The notes under the pieces were generated by a model. That model did not search any database and was not told the DNA's origin. It saw nothing but the letters and a program-made list of their open reading frames with translations. A DNA stretch of 64,000 nt, taken from Mesobacillus subterraneus. Lineage in GTDB: Bacteria > Bacillota > Bacilli > Bacillales > Cytobacillaceae. The DNA lies in assembly GCF_003937825.1 (NCBI RefSeq), contig NZ_RSFW01000006.1, forward strand, positions 124,001-188,000, in the 5' to 3' direction. The translations under genes were made by a program, and so were the position numbers. Positions 1-8,123 of the stretch are shown one piece after another (the first letter of the stretch is position 1; every line of letters starts with the position of its first letter).

Positions 1-734
1 TTAAAAGCACCAGTTTTTCCACTACTATTGCCAAATTGAACAAGTGTCCCATATATCGCTAAACATTCTAAGCTCTTACTAGAGACATCACCAGCAACAG
101 AATCAAAGATAATATTTGCTCCCAAATTATTTGTTTCCTTTAAAACTTTCTCTACAAATGTATCATAGGTACATACGATATTGGCCCCTAATGTTTTCAC
201 ATAATTTTCTTTATCTAGATTTCCAACGGTACATATAATTTTTTGAACACCAACTAACTTTGCCAATTGCACAAGCATAGAACCTACGCCACCAGCGGCA
301 CTATGAATAACAATAGTATCTGTTTTTTGGACTTGCCCAATTTCAAAAAGAAGTACATAAGATAAAATAGAAACCGTTGGCATTGTTGCAGCTTGTTCAA
401 ATGATAGACTATCTGGAATTTTAAATACTAATTGCTCATTTGCTACTACATATTCTGCATAGGTGCCAGCTTTTGGGAAAGCTATAACCCTTTCACCTTT
501 TGAAAAGTTTGAATTAGGAGAGACCTCTTCAATTGTCCCCGCAACATCCAATCCAAGTGTTAAAGGAAAATTACCTTTACCTTTATTTCCTTTACGTTGT
601 TTAATATCCGCATAGTTAACACTCGTATAAGCCACTTTTATTAAAACTTCTTTTTCGCCTATTTTCGGCAAATCAATATCTGTGTATGTAAGGACACTAG
701 CATCACCAAATTCTTTTTGAATTATTGCTTTCAT
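1..734 (-). CDS. Quinone oxidoreductase-like MDR protein (partial, 3' end outside window)
   Basis: The reading frame starts at ATG 734 and runs off the left edge after about 244 codons. The protein belongs to the zinc-independent quinone oxidoreductase branch of the medium-chain dehydrogenase/reductase family, which reduces quinones or enals with NADPH. The GroES-like half opens MKAIIQKEFGDASVL and has VNYADIKQR and GLDVAGTI. The Rossmann half has the nucleotide motif HSAAGGVGSMLVQLAK. No catalytic zinc cysteines are visible, as expected for this branch. A purine-rich GGGAAGGAGAGAT ribosome site precedes the start. Codon use is AT-rich like the genes to its right. The physiological substrate cannot be read from sequence. 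Confidence 0.88.
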   Translation of the reverse strand, partial: MKAIIQKEFGDASVLTYTDIDLPKIGEKEVLIKVAYTSVNYADIKQRKGNKGKGNFPLTLGLDVAGTIEEVSPNSNFSKGERVIAFPKAGTYAEYVVANEQLVFKIPDSLSFEQAATMPTVSILSYVLLFEIGQVQKTDTIVIHSAAGGVGSMLVQLAKLVGVQKIICTVGNLDKENYVKTLGANIVCTYDTFVEKVLKETNNLGANIIFDSVAGDVSSKSLECLAIYGTLVQFGNSSGKTGAF

Positions 735-943
735 ACTATCTCTCCTTCCCATTCAATTTAAGCCTATCACGTTTAAAGTGATTTAAAAATTCGAATAATT
801 TTATCGAAAGTTATAACAATATCTAATCATATAAATTAACCGATATAGACAAAGAAATCTTTCTCCTATTTAACAAAATTCGAATCTATTATTAGTATTT
901 CTTATATCAATCCAGAATCCATTTTATACTAACCTCCCTTTAG

Positions 944-1000
944 CTCAATAAGGAATTTAACAAAAAGGGCCTTAATGCTTCTTGGAGCAAAGCACCCTTG
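944..1000. repeat. Interspersed hairpin repeat, copy 1
   Basis: First of four ~60-bp copies in the left 7 kb. All share AAGGAATTYAAYAAAAA followed by an imperfect hairpin closing with GCACCC. Read on the minus strand the hairpin is followed by a T-rich run, so it can act as the terminator of the anti-sigma gene whose stop lies at 1102. The rest of the 735-1101 gap shows no convincing coding sequence. Confidence 0.6.
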
Positions 1001-1101
1001 CCTTAAATTATAACGGTTCACTTAACTCACTGAATTTAATTATTCCCCCAATTTATGCAACGGCAATTATATAGGTAGGTTATAATTCTAAAATCCAATC
1101 T

Positions 1102-1857
1102 TTATCTTTCAACCTCAAAGTTAAACAAGTTGGCAAGTTCGATTAACTCCCCAGAATCACCCTTCTGCTTATCTATCAACCCCTGATTAGTCATATAATA
1201 TACATACTTTTTAGTAACGATATATAGCGCAGCTGTTCCATATTCTGTTGTTGGTTCATGTAGAAATGCCCGTTGCCCTGAAACATTTATTTCCGTGACT
1301 TTTGTTCCGTAGAGGGGATATTCGGGTAAAAAATATCTACTCATTTCTTCAACTGATCCCGTTTCATTCATTGAATAATGTACTGAAATAAACCTTCCTT
1401 CTGAAGTCGGGTAAATCGCCTGTGTATATATTTGTTCTTTACTACCTATTTTTCCAACAGATACGCCAAGAAATGGTTCTCCTGAGATTGTATTGATCTC
1501 CTTGTGGGCATCCATTGGATAAACAACATATTCCATCCCTTTTTCGGTTAAAACCGGTCTCTCTATCCCGTCAATTACTTCCATTGTATACAGCTTTTCT
1601 TCTTTTGATAGCATCCCTGAAACAAATGAATCTCCATTTCCCAATTGAATAACAAGCAAAAAAAGGAGAGAAAAAGTGATACTTATAGTCGATACGTATC
1701 CAAAAATTTTGAAAGCACGAGACTTAACCTTTTCCTTATAAATTTGCCTCTCCAGTTTTCTCCTGACTAAATCGGCTTGCTCCTGACTCCATTCCAAATC
1801 ATATTCTACTTTCTGAAGAGCACGATTATAAGTGTTCAATTCACTTTGTATGTTCAT
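1102..1857 (-). CDS. Putative membrane anti-sigma factor (RsiX-like position)
   Basis: The protein has 251 residues: a cytoplasmic N-terminal helix rich in charged residues (about 1-45), one membrane segment (about 50-72, TISITFSLLFLLVIQLG), and an extracytoplasmic domain. This is the topology of anti-sigma factors that hold an ECF sigma at the membrane. It overlaps the sigma gene upstream by 17 bp, which implies translational coupling and partnership. The outer domain resembles no family I can name. The role is inferred from architecture and position. Start is ATG at 1857, inside the end of the sigma gene. Confidence 0.7.
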   Translation of the reverse strand: MNIQSELNTYNRALQKVEYDLEWSQEQADLVRRKLERQIYKEKVKSRAFKIFGYVSTISITFSLLFLLVIQLGNGDSFVSGMLSKEEKLYTMEVIDGIERPVLTEKGMEYVVYPMDAHKEINTISGEPFLGVSVGKIGSKEQIYTQAIYPTSEGRFISVHYSMNETGSVEEMSRYFLPEYPLYGTKVTEINVSGQRAFLHEPTTEYGTAALYIVTKKYVYYMTNQGLIDKQKGDSGELIELANLFNFEVER

Positions 1858-2368
1858 TTAACCCCGACTCCTTAATTAATCTTTTTTCCAAAGCTAACAT
1901 CCCACGATGCAATGTGGACTTTACTTTACTTTCCGAACAATTCAATATCTCCGCTGTTTCGGTAATTGAAAAACCCTTGATCTTTCTAAGGATGATAACT
2001 TCCCGGTGCGAATGTTTAAGTGCACTTAATGCTTCGTGAATTTCCTTTGAGCTTTCTTTAAGCTGGACCACATTTTCCGGCAATAGTTTAATGTCAATTT
2101 GAGGTTGGAAGAACTCTTTAAAAAAGCGAATTGGCTTTTGTTTTCTCATGTGGTCAACAGTCACATTATGAGCGATACTGAACAACCATGTTTTTTCGCT
2201 AGAATCCCCTTTGAAAGTATGATGGTATTTATAGGCCTTAAAAAATGTTTCCTGAGTTAAATCCTCAGCTTGCTGATAATCTTTTGTAAGCATAAAAATA
2301 AATTTAAAAATTGTTTGATGATACAGATTGTACCACTCATGAATATCCTCTTCCCTGTAGTCAGCCAT
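1841..2368 (-). CDS. ECF RNA polymerase sigma factor, SigX-like
   Basis: The protein has 175 residues with sigma region 2 (about 12-80; DLTQETFFKAYKYHHTF and SSEKTWLFSIAHNVTVDHMRK) and region 4 (about 115-165; helix-turn-helix GFSITETAEILNCSESKVKSTLHRG). The SSEKTWL segment and SITETA...SESKVK closely resemble B. subtilis SigX, which controls cell-envelope charge and peptide resistance. An AAGGAGAGAAATTAG ribosome site precedes ATG 2368. A matching ECF promoter lies 36 bp upstream, so autoregulation is likely. It forms a two-gene unit with the overlapping membrane protein. Confidence 0.88.
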   Translation of the reverse strand: MADYREEDIHEWYNLYHQTIFKFIFMLTKDYQQAEDLTQETFFKAYKYHHTFKGDSSEKTWLFSIAHNVTVDHMRKQKPIRFFKEFFQPQIDIKLLPENVVQLKESSKEIHEALSALKHSHREVIILRKIKGFSITETAEILNCSESKVKSTLHRGMLALEKRLIKESGLNEHTK

Positions 2369-2403
2369 CTAATTTCTCTCCTTGTTAATTCACTTAATTC
2401 TTA

Positions 2404-2429
2404 GACGTGTGGGTTCGAAAAAGGTTTTG
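2404..2429 (-). promoter_or_regulatory. Candidate ECF autoregulatory promoter for the SigX-like operon
   Basis: On the minus strand CAAAAC is followed after exactly 16 bases by CGTCTAA. This matches the Bacillus ECF pattern (T/G)AAAC-N16-CGTC. It lies directly upstream of the sigma gene start at 2368. Confidence 0.6.
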
Positions 2430-2473
2430 GTTTGTTTTATTATTTTTCTTTATATTTTTATCGGCTCCTATAG

Positions 2474-2507
2474 CAAAAAGAAGGAGCTGGCATAGCAACT
2501 CCTTCTT
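2474..2507 (-). terminator. Rho-independent terminator of the 2529-2990 gene
   Basis: A perfect 9-bp stem (2478-2486 with 2499-2507, AAGAAGGAG/CTCCTTCTT) and a 12-nt loop are followed on the minus strand by TTTTTGC. Confidence 0.75.
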
Positions 2508-2528
2508 AAATATAACTTTATTGATAGT

Positions 2529-2990
2529 TTAATTACTTTGAAAATAACGTTCGAGTGACAATGTTAAGTCTTTAAGTTCAGCTATCTCTTCGCTGCTCCA
2601 CTTATTTCTTTCAACAGCTCTTAGAACCTTTTTTGAAGCTATAAGCAGACTGTTCCCCAGCTCCTCTAATTTGCAAATTGCGGTGAATTCCAATACCCTT
2701 TTTCCCTTTTCAAATTCGAACGATAATTCAATACGAGATGGACATACTTTTTTCCCGAGAATAATAGGAGTTCCATCCATAAAGTCAAACTTGAATGTTC
2801 GGCCTATAGAAGAAACTAACAATCCTTTAAATGATTTAATCCACCAAGATAAAATAATTACTACAAAATCAGACCATCCTTCATCGGGAAAATAACGATG
2901 GTAATCAACAACAAAAGAAATGTTCCCAATAATATTTTGGTTGAACTCTAGTGAATCTACTTCTACCTCTATAGAAATGGTTTGTTCCAT
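2529..2990 (-). CDS. Hypothetical protein, 153 aa
   Basis: A soluble, acidic 153-residue protein starting at ATG 2990 after AAGGGAATGATATAA. The N-terminal half is beta-rich with many aromatics (DYHRYFPDEGWSDFVVIILSWW). The C-terminal half is helical (ERNKWSSEEIAELKDLTLSLERYF). The layout recalls small immunity-type proteins, but I do not recognise the family and no toxin gene is beside it. It is a single gene with its own terminator. Confidence 0.65.
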   Translation of the reverse strand: MEQTISIEVEVDSLEFNQNIIGNISFVVDYHRYFPDEGWSDFVVIILSWWIKSFKGLLVSSIGRTFKFDFMDGTPIILGKKVCPSRIELSFEFEKGKRVLEFTAICKLEELGNSLLIASKKVLRAVERNKWSSEEIAELKDLTLSLERYFQSN

Positions 2991-3121
2991 TTATATCATT
3001 CCCTTATCATAAGGATACCGATAATATTCGACTCCTTACGATGTCAATCCTTCTTGAACATTACTGCATCTATACTTCAATAAGAAAAGAAGCCCTTCCC
3101 CATTCTGAACATTGCTTTATT

Positions 3122-3466
3122 TTAATTATTTAAGATAAAAAAATCCTCTGGATACATGAACCCTTTTATTACCAGCCTCTTTGCACCGTTTTTAACAATA
3201 TGGACCTGTAAATTATCACTTGTTCTACCAATTTGTTTTCCTATTTCAAGCCTTTCATAAAATTCTGAGTTGATATATTGTTCGGGCTCAGAAATATACG
3301 TTTTATCTTTATAACTTAATCTATGAATCGCAAATTCCATATCATCAATTTCAATGATATTGATGTTTTTATCCAAAATATATGTTGGTAAATCATTGTT
3401 GCAACCGGTTAGTAAAAGTAAAGCGGCAATAAATAATCCTATGTATACCCTCAAATTTCCGTTCAC
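3122..3466 (-). CDS. Putative lipoprotein, 114 aa
   Basis: The N-terminus is a lipoprotein signal with membrane segment YIGLFIAALLLL and lipobox LLTGC. The mature part is about 90 residues, beta-rich, with no recognised motif. The GTG start at 3466 sits very close to AAGGAA; a TTG four codons in is an alternative. It is one of a series of small exported proteins of unknown role in this AT-rich stretch. The surface location is well supported, the function is not. Confidence 0.6.
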   Translation of the reverse strand: MNGNLRVYIGLFIAALLLLTGCNNDLPTYILDKNINIIEIDDMEFAIHRLSYKDKTYISEPEQYINSEFYERLEIGKQIGRTSDNLQVHIVKNGAKRLVIKGFMYPEDFFILNN

Positions 3467-3500
3467 TTCCTTAACAGTATCTTCAACCTGCTTCGTTTAT

Positions 3501-3560
3501 TCAATATGGAATTCAACAAAAAAGGCGGTTAATCCTTCCTGGATTAACACACCCATTAGC
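3501..3560. repeat. Interspersed hairpin repeat, copy 2
   Basis: Shares GGAATTCAACAAAAAAGG with the other copies, followed by AATCC-TTCCT-GGATT as hairpin core. It lies between the lipoprotein gene and the next minus-strand gene, whose stop is at 3576, so it can serve as that gene's terminator. Confidence 0.6.
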
Positions 3561-3575
3561 TTTTTTTTCAGAATT

Positions 3576-3941
3576 TTAGTTTCGCTTTCCGCACTGTTTA
3601 AGACTTTCCTTTTCGGGAATTCCTTTTTCTAATCTAACTTGATTGATAACAACACCCTTTTCTGGAGTGTCAGTCAGTGTGAAATGAATTCTATCGTAGG
3701 GGATATCTCCATGATGACCATCGTAATCTAAACCACTTGCGTTAACAGTATGTCTACGGATATCACCATCTATTCTTTCAATTTTATCTATTTTGGGACA
3801 CAGAATAAAATCTGAATAGGTTTGTTCGAGATAAGAATGGTATCTACTATATAATGTTTCTTCAAGCAATTCATTTTTGGGAATTCCATTCCATCCAACT
3901 AATAGTAATCCAACAACAAACATCATGATTATTTTCTTCAC
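3576..3941 (-). CDS. Small exported protein with a lipobox-like site lacking Cys
   Basis: A 121-residue protein with a hydrophobic N-terminus (MKKIIMMFVVGLLLVGWNG). The signal looks like a lipoprotein signal in which the lipobox Cys is replaced by Trp (VGWNG; codon TGG, one base from TGT or TGC). The mature part contains ILCPKIDKIERIDGD. GAGGTGGTGATAATTC precedes GTG 3941. Without the Cys it would be a membrane-anchored or secreted protein. No function is assigned. The substitution may be real decay or a family trait. Confidence 0.6.
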   Translation of the reverse strand: MKKIIMMFVVGLLLVGWNGIPKNELLEETLYSRYHSYLEQTYSDFILCPKIDKIERIDGDIRRHTVNASGLDYDGHHGDIPYDRIHFTLTDTPEKGVVINQVRLEKGIPEKESLKQCGKRN

Positions 3942-4059
3942 GAATTATCACCACCTCAAGATTATTTTTCCTTAGTGATAATTCCTTTATTCTACTAACC
4001 CTGCCACGTTTGTTTAATAATGAATTCTCCATAAAAAAGTGAATATAATTAAATCTCAC

Positions 4060-4359
4060 TTAACCTTTAAATAAAAAGATGGATATACATATTGCTAAAA
4101 AGGATTGAACCGGAATTATTATAATTTTTTTCTGTCGATTAAGTTTATTTATTTTTTTTGTCGTAACACCTGCCAGCCAGGCCGACACAAGCGGTACGAT
4201 CGAGATACCCAGGAACATAAAGATTACCATTGCTTTATCTTCATCTACATTCATAGAGAGAGCAAGAAAAATTGGTGACGTAATTAGCAATGCCCAATAA
4301 ATAATAAAATTTGATATGCCGCATATAATAATGATCGCCAATTTTATCAATTTCCCCAC
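4060..4359 (-). CDS. Small membrane protein, 99 aa
   Basis: Three hydrophobic segments are visible (about 5-30, 42-66 and 80-98), the last two joined by a basic loop TTKKINKLNRQKKI. The positive-inside rule places that loop in the cytoplasm. No family is recognised. The GTG start at 4359 has a weak ribosome site, and an in-frame TTG a few codons in is possible. Neighbours are unrelated small exported genes on the same strand. Confidence 0.5.
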   Translation of the reverse strand: MGKLIKLAIIIICGISNFIIYWALLITSPIFLALSMNVDEDKAMVIFMFLGISIVPLVSAWLAGVTTKKINKLNRQKKIIIIPVQSFLAICISIFLFKG

Positions 4360-4592
4360 ACCCTGACTATTTAATTTGTATACTTTTTCTTCAATGAGAC
4401 TGTAGGATTTTCCTTCTTCAGGTATACTGCTTCACTGTGTGTCAAAATTGGACAATCACTAATTGCTATCTAATCCAACTTTTTAAAAACCTTACTCGGC
4501 ATTTGATTTCCACCTTTGACTTATATAAAATATATCAGAATTAATTCCTGTCTTATTAAGCTAACCTCCCCGATAGTTGAACAAGCGAGTAT

Positions 4593-4937
4593 TTAATTTA
4601 AAGGTCCATAAAGGTCAATCAATTTACCAGTAGTTGCATCAAAAACAACAGTTGGTTCATTCCCTTTAAATTTTATTGTGACCTCCCATTGCTTCCTATT
4701 TAAAAGTCTATACCAAAGCTCCTCCCTTATATTTAGTGTTGCGTTAACGTTATCAGGTCCTAATCCTTTTAACTCGCTCAAATCCATCGGAGAAATGGAA
4801 ATTCCCCATTCTTCTGATGGTTTTTGCATAAGTTCAACTGAGTGGACTACTGCTTCTCCTGTAACCATAGGATTCTGTTGATAGATATAAACAACCGATA
4901 TAAGAACAATTAAAATAGGGACTATTAACTTTTTCAT
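4593..4937 (-). CDS. Membrane-anchored small protein, PepSY-like C-terminus
   Basis: A 114-residue protein with an N-terminal signal anchor (MKKLIVPILIVLISVVYIY) and a small extracytoplasmic domain. It ends in EPTVVFDATTGKLIDLYGPLN, a pattern of the type seen in PepSY-like domains, where a strand is followed by D-x-x-T-G-K. GGAGAGAGTTTT precedes ATG 4937. The resemblance to PepSY is my inference from the last 40 residues only. Export is well supported, function unknown. Confidence 0.6.
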   Translation of the reverse strand: MKKLIVPILIVLISVVYIYQQNPMVTGEAVVHSVELMQKPSEEWGISISPMDLSELKGLGPDNVNATLNIREELWYRLLNRKQWEVTIKFKGNEPTVVFDATTGKLIDLYGPLN

Positions 4938-5016
4938 AAAACTCTCTCCAATTTGTAATTAATACAATAACCTTTGTTCAACATTACTCCCTCAATAAAT
5001 GAAGCTGCCCCGTTTG

Positions 5017-5075
5017 GTTAATAAGGAATTCAATAAAAAAGGTGCTTAATCCTTCCTGGATTAAAGCACCATTTA
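5017..5075 (-). repeat. Interspersed hairpin repeat, copy 3, acting as terminator
   Basis: The best-formed copy. On the minus strand GGTGCTTTAATCC pairs with GGATTAAGCACC around a 5-nt loop and is followed by TTTTTTATTG. It lies just after the stop of the 5111-5368 gene. A conserved leader (TCAATAAATGAAGCTGCCC then GTTAATAAGGAATTCAA) extends the homology with the other copies. Confidence 0.7.
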
Positions 5076-5110
5076 AATTAATTACAGTTTTTCAAAACTA
5101 TCTTTCTCTG

Positions 5111-5368
5111 TTAGGTTTGTTCATCAAATACTTCAATCACATCAAAGTTTTTTAGGAAAATGGTACACCCATCAAGTGTTTCAGATGCCAAAAAACTATC
5201 TGTAAACCTATCCCACTTTGAAGCTATGCTCCCTAGAAACTCACCCATTTGTTCTTCTGATAGTTCAGTTCCACTCAGTTCTACTTGAAAACTATCATTA
5301 AATTTCCAGTACGGCTCAAAATTTGTAACTGTTAACTTTATATTTAATTGTTCTGCTAAGCTTAACAT
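5111..5368 (-). CDS. Hypothetical protein, 85 aa, probably with a longer N-terminus
   Basis: From ATG 5368 the protein has 85 residues with no recognised domain. The frame stays open upstream for 22 sensible codons (IRTFIKAKTREVAHNYLND) to an ATT at 5432-5434, which sits just after GAGGTGGG. No ATG, GTG or TTG exists in that extension. Either translation starts at ATT, or the original start was lost and the internal ATG is used. The extension looks coding (amphipathic helix). Function unknown. Confidence 0.55.
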   Translation of the reverse strand: MLSLAEQLNIKLTVTNFEPYWKFNDSFQVELSGTELSEEQMGEFLGSIASKWDRFTDSFLASETLDGCTIFLKNFDVIEVFDEQT

Positions 5369-5475
5369 ATCATTTAAGTAATTATGTGCTACTTCTCTCG
5401 TCTTTGCTTTAATAAAAGTTCTTATAAATAAAATCCCACCTCATAAAAGTCCTTATTCTTCAACATTTTGCATCT

Positions 5476-5649
5476 TTAGTTGAAGAAGAATGATATTAAC
5501 AGTTGGACACCAAAAGCAAAAAGAGTAGTTATAATAATATCTAAAATGATATAACTCTTTTTCTTCTCTTTGTATTTTGTGTCAAAGAAGAACCTTATTA
5601 AATAAAAAGCAGTAAAGATAGCAAGTAATTCGATGAAGTTCAAATTCAG
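5476..5649 (-). CDS. Small two-segment membrane protein, 57 aa
   Basis: AAGGAG is followed after 8 bases by CTG at 5649, opening a 57-codon frame. It encodes two hydrophobic helices (IELLAIFTAFYLIRFFF and IILDIIITTLFAFGVQLLI) joined by the basic loop DTKYKEKKKS. An in-frame TTG two codons later is an alternative start. The codons and topology look real, and the ribosome site is strong. No family recognised. Confidence 0.5.
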   Translation of the reverse strand: MNLNFIELLAIFTAFYLIRFFFDTKYKEKKKSYIILDIIITTLFAFGVQLLISFFFN

Positions 5650-5781
5650 TATTTCAACTCCTTCTCATAATTATTCTTTATTCTTAGTTAAACTAAACAC
5701 ATCGTCAGAACAAGAAGAGTTTAAACAAAAGTGCTTTCCTATTTCTCGGACTGAATCAATACTTTTTTCATAAATAGGTTT

Positions 5782-6209
5782 TTATTTAATCAGGTCCTTA
5801 CAAAATTTTTCAATTTCTGGAGCATCATCAAGAAACCTAAACTCTGTCCCATTAGCTCTTAGATCATTTCTACTTATATAAATCTTGTCATTAGAAAATT
5901 TAAAACTATTATGGCTCCTATATCAGTATCTATGAATAATTGTGCTTCTGAAGGTGGAACTTCCTCTTCTGCAACTCTGTTAGATTTATATTCCTTAAAC
6001 CATTCTATTACTTTAATATAACTACTTGTTGATACCTTTTTCATTTCATTTCCTTTTTTCCAAACATGAATAGCATTCACTTTAATTATTTGAATTGGCT
6101 GGTGGTGTAGCAAATTCTCCATATATTCTTTTTCTTGTTTCTGCCACTAAAGTATTGTAATAACTAATATACTAAGAAATAAACCTATGAAAATTATTCT
6201 TTTATTAAT
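5782..6209 (-). pseudogene. Decayed membrane-anchored protein gene (nonsense, frameshift, lost start)
   Basis: A single original protein of about 142 residues can be rebuilt. GAGAGGGGG precedes ATT at 6209, then a signal anchor (NKRIIFIGLFLSILVITIL) that ends in TAG at 6147-6149. The same frame continues through WQKQEKEYMENLLHHQ to FIDTDIGAI. At about 5904-5912 the frame must shift by one base to continue as FKFSNDKIYISRNDLRANG and end IEKFCKDLIK. An 82-residue internal frame (5874-6122) is all that remains open. Three independent lesions make a pseudogene much more likely than sequencing error. Confidence 0.7.
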
Positions 6210-6235
6210 TACCCCCTCTCTTGGCGTTTAGATAT

Positions 6236-6427
6236 TTAATTGAACTGGAGGGGTATCTTTGTCCAATGGTCAAAAAATGCGTCCTTATCACTGCGGTCTT
6301 TAGTTGTAAATGCTGCCATATGGTTCGCCGTTGAATCAAGTTGTTGTTCGAAAAAGACAGGAAGATCTTCATCTATGATATCTCGCAACATCACTTCGCT
6401 TTTGCTTATGGATTCCATATAATTCAC
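6236..6427 (-). pseudogene. N-terminal fragment of a GNAT acetyltransferase
   Basis: The 63-residue frame begins MNYMESISKSEVMLRDIIDE and continues DLPVFFEQQLDSTANHMAAF, DKDAFFDHWTKI, which is the N-terminal third of a known GNAT N-acetyltransferase type. After HWTKI the frame diverges (PLQFN) and stops; the acetyl-CoA binding region is absent. The downstream sequence belongs to the next gene's leader. It is therefore a truncated remnant, not a functional enzyme. Confidence 0.65.
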
Positions 6428-6513
6428 ATGCTCACAAACATATTTATGGATATAAACTCTGCCAAGTTTAGCTCATTTCCTTCTTCCACAAACCGCTTCG
6501 TTTGTTTAGTAAA

Positions 6514-6612
6514 CTACATGACTTGCCAAATAACATAAGCAATTATAGCTAAACTAATTGCAATTACTACTAAACTTCCGACCTTTATATATTCTAATTT
6601 TTCTTTATTCAA
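6514..6612 (-). CDS. Single-span membrane microprotein, 32 aa
   Basis: A perfect AGGAGG lies 8 bases before TTG 6612. The 32-residue product has a charged start (MNKEKLEYIKVG) and one membrane helix (SLVVIAISLAIIAYVIW), ending QVM. The combination of ideal ribosome site and complete membrane helix supports translation. It resembles small single-span proteins common in Bacillus; function unknown. Confidence 0.5.
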   Translation of the reverse strand: MNKEKLEYIKVGSLVVIAISLAIIAYVIWQVM

Positions 6613-6659
6613 CCTTTTATCCTCCTGCTCTTGTTCACCATGAATAACACCTTATGTTC

Positions 6660-6715
6660 TATAATGAATTCAACAAAAAAGGCTGCCAATCCTCCTTGGG
6701 TCTGCGCACCCGTTT
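6660..6715. repeat. Interspersed hairpin repeat, copy 4
   Basis: Shares ATGAATTCAACAAAAAAGG and the closing GCGCACCC with the other copies; the stem sequence differs but still folds (GGCTGCCAATCC with paired changes on the other arm). It lies just after the stop of the 6734-7045 gene and can terminate it on the minus strand. Confidence 0.55.
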
Positions 6716-6733
6716 ATGAAGAAGATTATTGTT

Positions 6734-7045
6734 TTAGTTGCAATAATTCACATTTTCTTTATTTATAACTTTACCAGTATTCTTCTCAACAACAACTTGT
6801 ATCCCCTTACAAATGGTTGTATCCCTTTCATCAATTATATCTACCACATAAGTCTCAGATGTTTCTTTCACGTTCTTCATCTCGTAAGGTGTTAAATGTA
6901 GCTTCACTGGATGTGTCCAGTTACCAGCAAGGTAACGCTGTGATATAGTAATCGCTAATTGTTCATTGACGGGTAAATTAGATTGATCAATATCCAATAT
7001 ACGAGCATCGTGATAAAGTATTGTACCTACGATGAAAAAAATCAA
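6734..7045 (-). CDS. Membrane-anchored small protein, 103 aa
   Basis: The frame opens with a hydrophobic segment (IFFIVGTILYHD), followed by an extracytoplasmic domain of about 85 residues ending GIQVVVEKNTGKVINKENVNY. The tail again has the strand-TGK pattern of small PepSY-like domains. TTG 7045 has no good ribosome site. Five codons upstream an ATA (7058-7060) opens FNKVLIFFIVG, which looks like the natural N-terminus, and the preceding gene ends at 7066, so coupling is possible. Start is uncertain. Confidence 0.5.
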   Translation of the reverse strand: MIFFIVGTILYHDARILDIDQSNLPVNEQLAITISQRYLAGNWTHPVKLHLTPYEMKNVKETSETYVVDIIDERDTTICKGIQVVVEKNTGKVINKENVNYCN

Positions 7046-7065
7046 TACTTTGTTAAATATAGTAG

Positions 7066-7419
7066 CTATAACATAAACAAAGAAATCAGGATGACTATCC
7101 CCCCAGAAATCGTCAAAATATCATCCATTTTTCTTTCATTCTTACTCCTATTTTCTTCTTTAACATGCTGATGAAGCTTCTGATGCAGATGCTCATCAGG
7201 TGGAAGGATATGTGATTGTACCCCCATCATTCCCCTGCCGCCAAAATAAATTATTTTCCATAAAGGCAAGATTGAGATCAAAAGCAGGAAGCCCGCCAGC
7301 AAACCACCCATACCGATGAAATCCCGATCGATCTGACTTAACAGGATGAAGGACAAAATTGAAATAGTGGTATAAATCGAGATCACTATTAAAAAGCTTA
7401 AAACAAGTTTTCTTTTCAT
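7066..7419 (-). CDS. Small membrane protein, 117 aa (DUF3899-like size)
   Basis: Three hydrophobic segments: about 5-28, 38-60 and 100-116. A His-rich hydrophilic stretch (LPPDEHLHQKLHQHVKEENRSKNE, shown here in part) separates the second and third. GAGGTGCCATT precedes ATG 7419. The size and topology recall DUF3899 proteins of Bacillus, but this is a weak inference. The next gene follows within about 20 bases, which suggests a two-gene unit. Confidence 0.55.
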   Translation of the reverse strand: MKRKLVLSFLIVISIYTTISILSFILLSQIDRDFIGMGGLLAGFLLLISILPLWKIIYFGGRGMMGVQSHILPPDEHLHQKLHQHVKEENRSKNERKMDDILTISGGIVILISLFML

Positions 7420-7702
7420 AATGGCACCTCAAATTGGACATTAAACTAAAACAAACACCTCTGGAGATTAAGAGAATTAAACTCTCTCAATTTATTTAAT
7501 TTTACTTAATACGGCCATTATTTTCCACATGCACTGTCCAACTAAAAAAGAAGATTAATCAAAGGTAATAAAAATCCAATTCAAACCAATTCGCTTATAC
7601 ATCAGTCTTTTCCCAATGATTTTCGAACCATATTAAAGAATATATAAATTTATGCTAACATTAAAAGAAAATACAAGTCTTAGAGAGAGCTGGGGATTAA
7701 TC

Positions 7703-7996
7703 ATGAAGAAGGGAATTTTGCTGATTTTATTTTGGATTATGTTGATCTTTTTCGTTATCGCACAGGTGTCAGACAATTTTATTTATTGGTTAAATCCTAA
7801 TGCCGTTTCACTTATAGACGAAAGAATGACCTTTACATTTGTTCCAATGTTGATTAATTACTTTCTTTTATTTTTATTTAGGAAAGTAGGAATTAGCAAA
7901 TTATATTACCGCCTCTATCTTTTACTCAATACAGTTCTTTTTCTATATTTCATTTATTATCAATATGGGGATATGGGGCTCGGGAAATTCAGATAA
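7703..7996 (+). CDS. Small membrane protein, 97 aa
   Basis: GGGGATTAATC precedes ATG 7703, which gives MKKGILLILFWIMLIFFV as first membrane helix. A longer frame from 7652 lacks a ribosome site. Two further hydrophobic stretches follow (FVPMLINYFLLFLF and LYLLLNTVLFLYFIYY). It is the first plus-strand gene in the window and has its own terminator. No family recognised. Confidence 0.6.
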   Translation: MKKGILLILFWIMLIFFVIAQVSDNFIYWLNPNAVSLIDERMTFTFVPMLINYFLLFLFRKVGISKLYYRLYLLLNTVLFLYFIYYQYGDMGLGKFR

Positions 7997-8004
7997 TATG
8001 ACAG

Positions 8005-8034
8005 AACGCTTGGCAAAAGCCAAGCGTTTGTTTG
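8005..8034 (+). terminator. Terminator of the 7703-7996 gene
   Basis: A perfect 10-bp stem AACGCTTGGC/GCCAAGCGTT with an AAAA loop (8005-8028), then TGTTTG. Confidence 0.75.
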
Positions 8035-8123
8035 CTTAATTAATATCACTGGAATTCAGCTGACTTTTAATGATTTTCCACTTCGAAATCATCTATTAAA
8101 TTAAAGCTCAATCTCCCTTTTCC

